Position numbers and translations under genes: made by a program. The notes under the pieces were generated by a model. That model made no database searches and had not been told where the DNA came from. It was given only the letters and a program-made list of their open reading frames with translations. Below, one piece after another: positions 4,944 through 5,036 of a DNA stretch of 5,036 bases. Each line of letters opens with the position of its first letter. Within the stretch, counting starts at the first letter, position 1. Where the stretch lies: positions 1 to 5,036 of the forward strand of contig WLFS01000044.1 in the NCBI GenBank assembly GCA_009703635.1. The letters are read 5' to 3'. The DNA comes from Actinomycetota bacterium. GTDB lineage: Bacteria; Actinomycetota; Actinomycetes; Actinomycetales; Microbacteriaceae.

Positions 4944-5036
4944 ATGGCCCAACAGACAATGCGCGGCATCAGATTGGGAGCGCATTCGCTTGAATCAGAA
5001 ATTGGAGTGAACTACTCCCCCAGGAACAAGCACAGC
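4944..5036 (+). CDS. rbpA: RNA polymerase-binding protein RbpA, N-terminal part, cut by window edge
   Basis: Only 31 residues are present, read by hand: MAQQTMRGIRLGAHS followed by LESEIGVNYSPRNKHS, open to the window end. The RGxRxGAxSxExExGV pattern is the N-terminal tail of actinobacterial RbpA as I know it from Arthrobacter-type proteins. RbpA binds RNA polymerase and the housekeeping sigma factor and stabilises the open promoter complex; the N-terminal tail reaches toward the active-site cleft, while the sigma-interacting domain would lie outside the window. The start is firm: ATG with AGGAGA four bases upstream. Identification rests on a short stretch, so it is good but not certain. It is in the same orientation as the phosphodiesterase gene but separated by a 102-bp leader with its own possible promoter. 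Confidence 0.82.
   Translation, partial: MAQQTMRGIRLGAHSLESEIGVNYSPRNKHS

Overview
The window looks like chromosomal DNA of a low- to mid-GC actinobacterium, most likely a small-genome freshwater member of the Microbacteriaceae (Rhodoluna/Aquiluna-like; the family placement is inference). The evidence is an actinobacterial dihaem QcrC next to CtaE and QcrA, a divergent trpD beside ctaE (the arrangement I recall from Mycobacterium tuberculosis Rv2192c-Rv2196), the start of an RbpA-type RNA polymerase-binding protein (an actinobacterial hallmark), and -10 hexamers of the TANNNT type placed for leaderless transcripts. Base composition looks close to 50 % GC by eye, low for the phylum.

Layout. 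Positions 1-1763 (minus strand) hold ctaE-qcrC-qcrA, three closely spaced genes of the cytochrome bcc-aa3 respiratory supercomplex; qcrA runs off the left edge. Positions 1764-1846 are a divergent promoter region. trpD (anthranilate phosphoribosyltransferase) occupies 1847-2911 on the plus strand, without other tryptophan genes. Positions 2912-2995 separate the converging trpD and Nudix genes and hold a hairpin and, at 2958-2985, a 28-bp site with the structure and sequence of a chromosomal dif (XerC/XerD recombination) site. Positions 2996-4062 (minus) hold a two-gene unit: a YczE-type membrane protein followed by a Nudix hydrolase. A glycerophosphodiester phosphodiesterase begins only 2 bp from the divergent yczE-type start and runs to 4841 on the plus strand. 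After a 102-bp leader rich in inverted repeats, rbpA starts at 4944 and leaves the window at 5036.

How it fits together. The genes are mostly housekeeping: terminal respiration, tryptophan synthesis, nucleotide-type hydrolysis, phospholipid-derived glycerol phosphate salvage and transcription initiation. I see no mobile element, CRISPR array, tRNA, rRNA or defence system. The most notable element is the putative dif site, which would put this window at the replication terminus. Other points worth a look are the leaderless promoters of ctaE, trpD and the yczE-type gene, the 2-bp divergent start pair at 4062/4065, a Ser in place of the Asn of the KHGN motif of TrpD, and the nested inverted repeats in front of the rbpA ribosome binding site.
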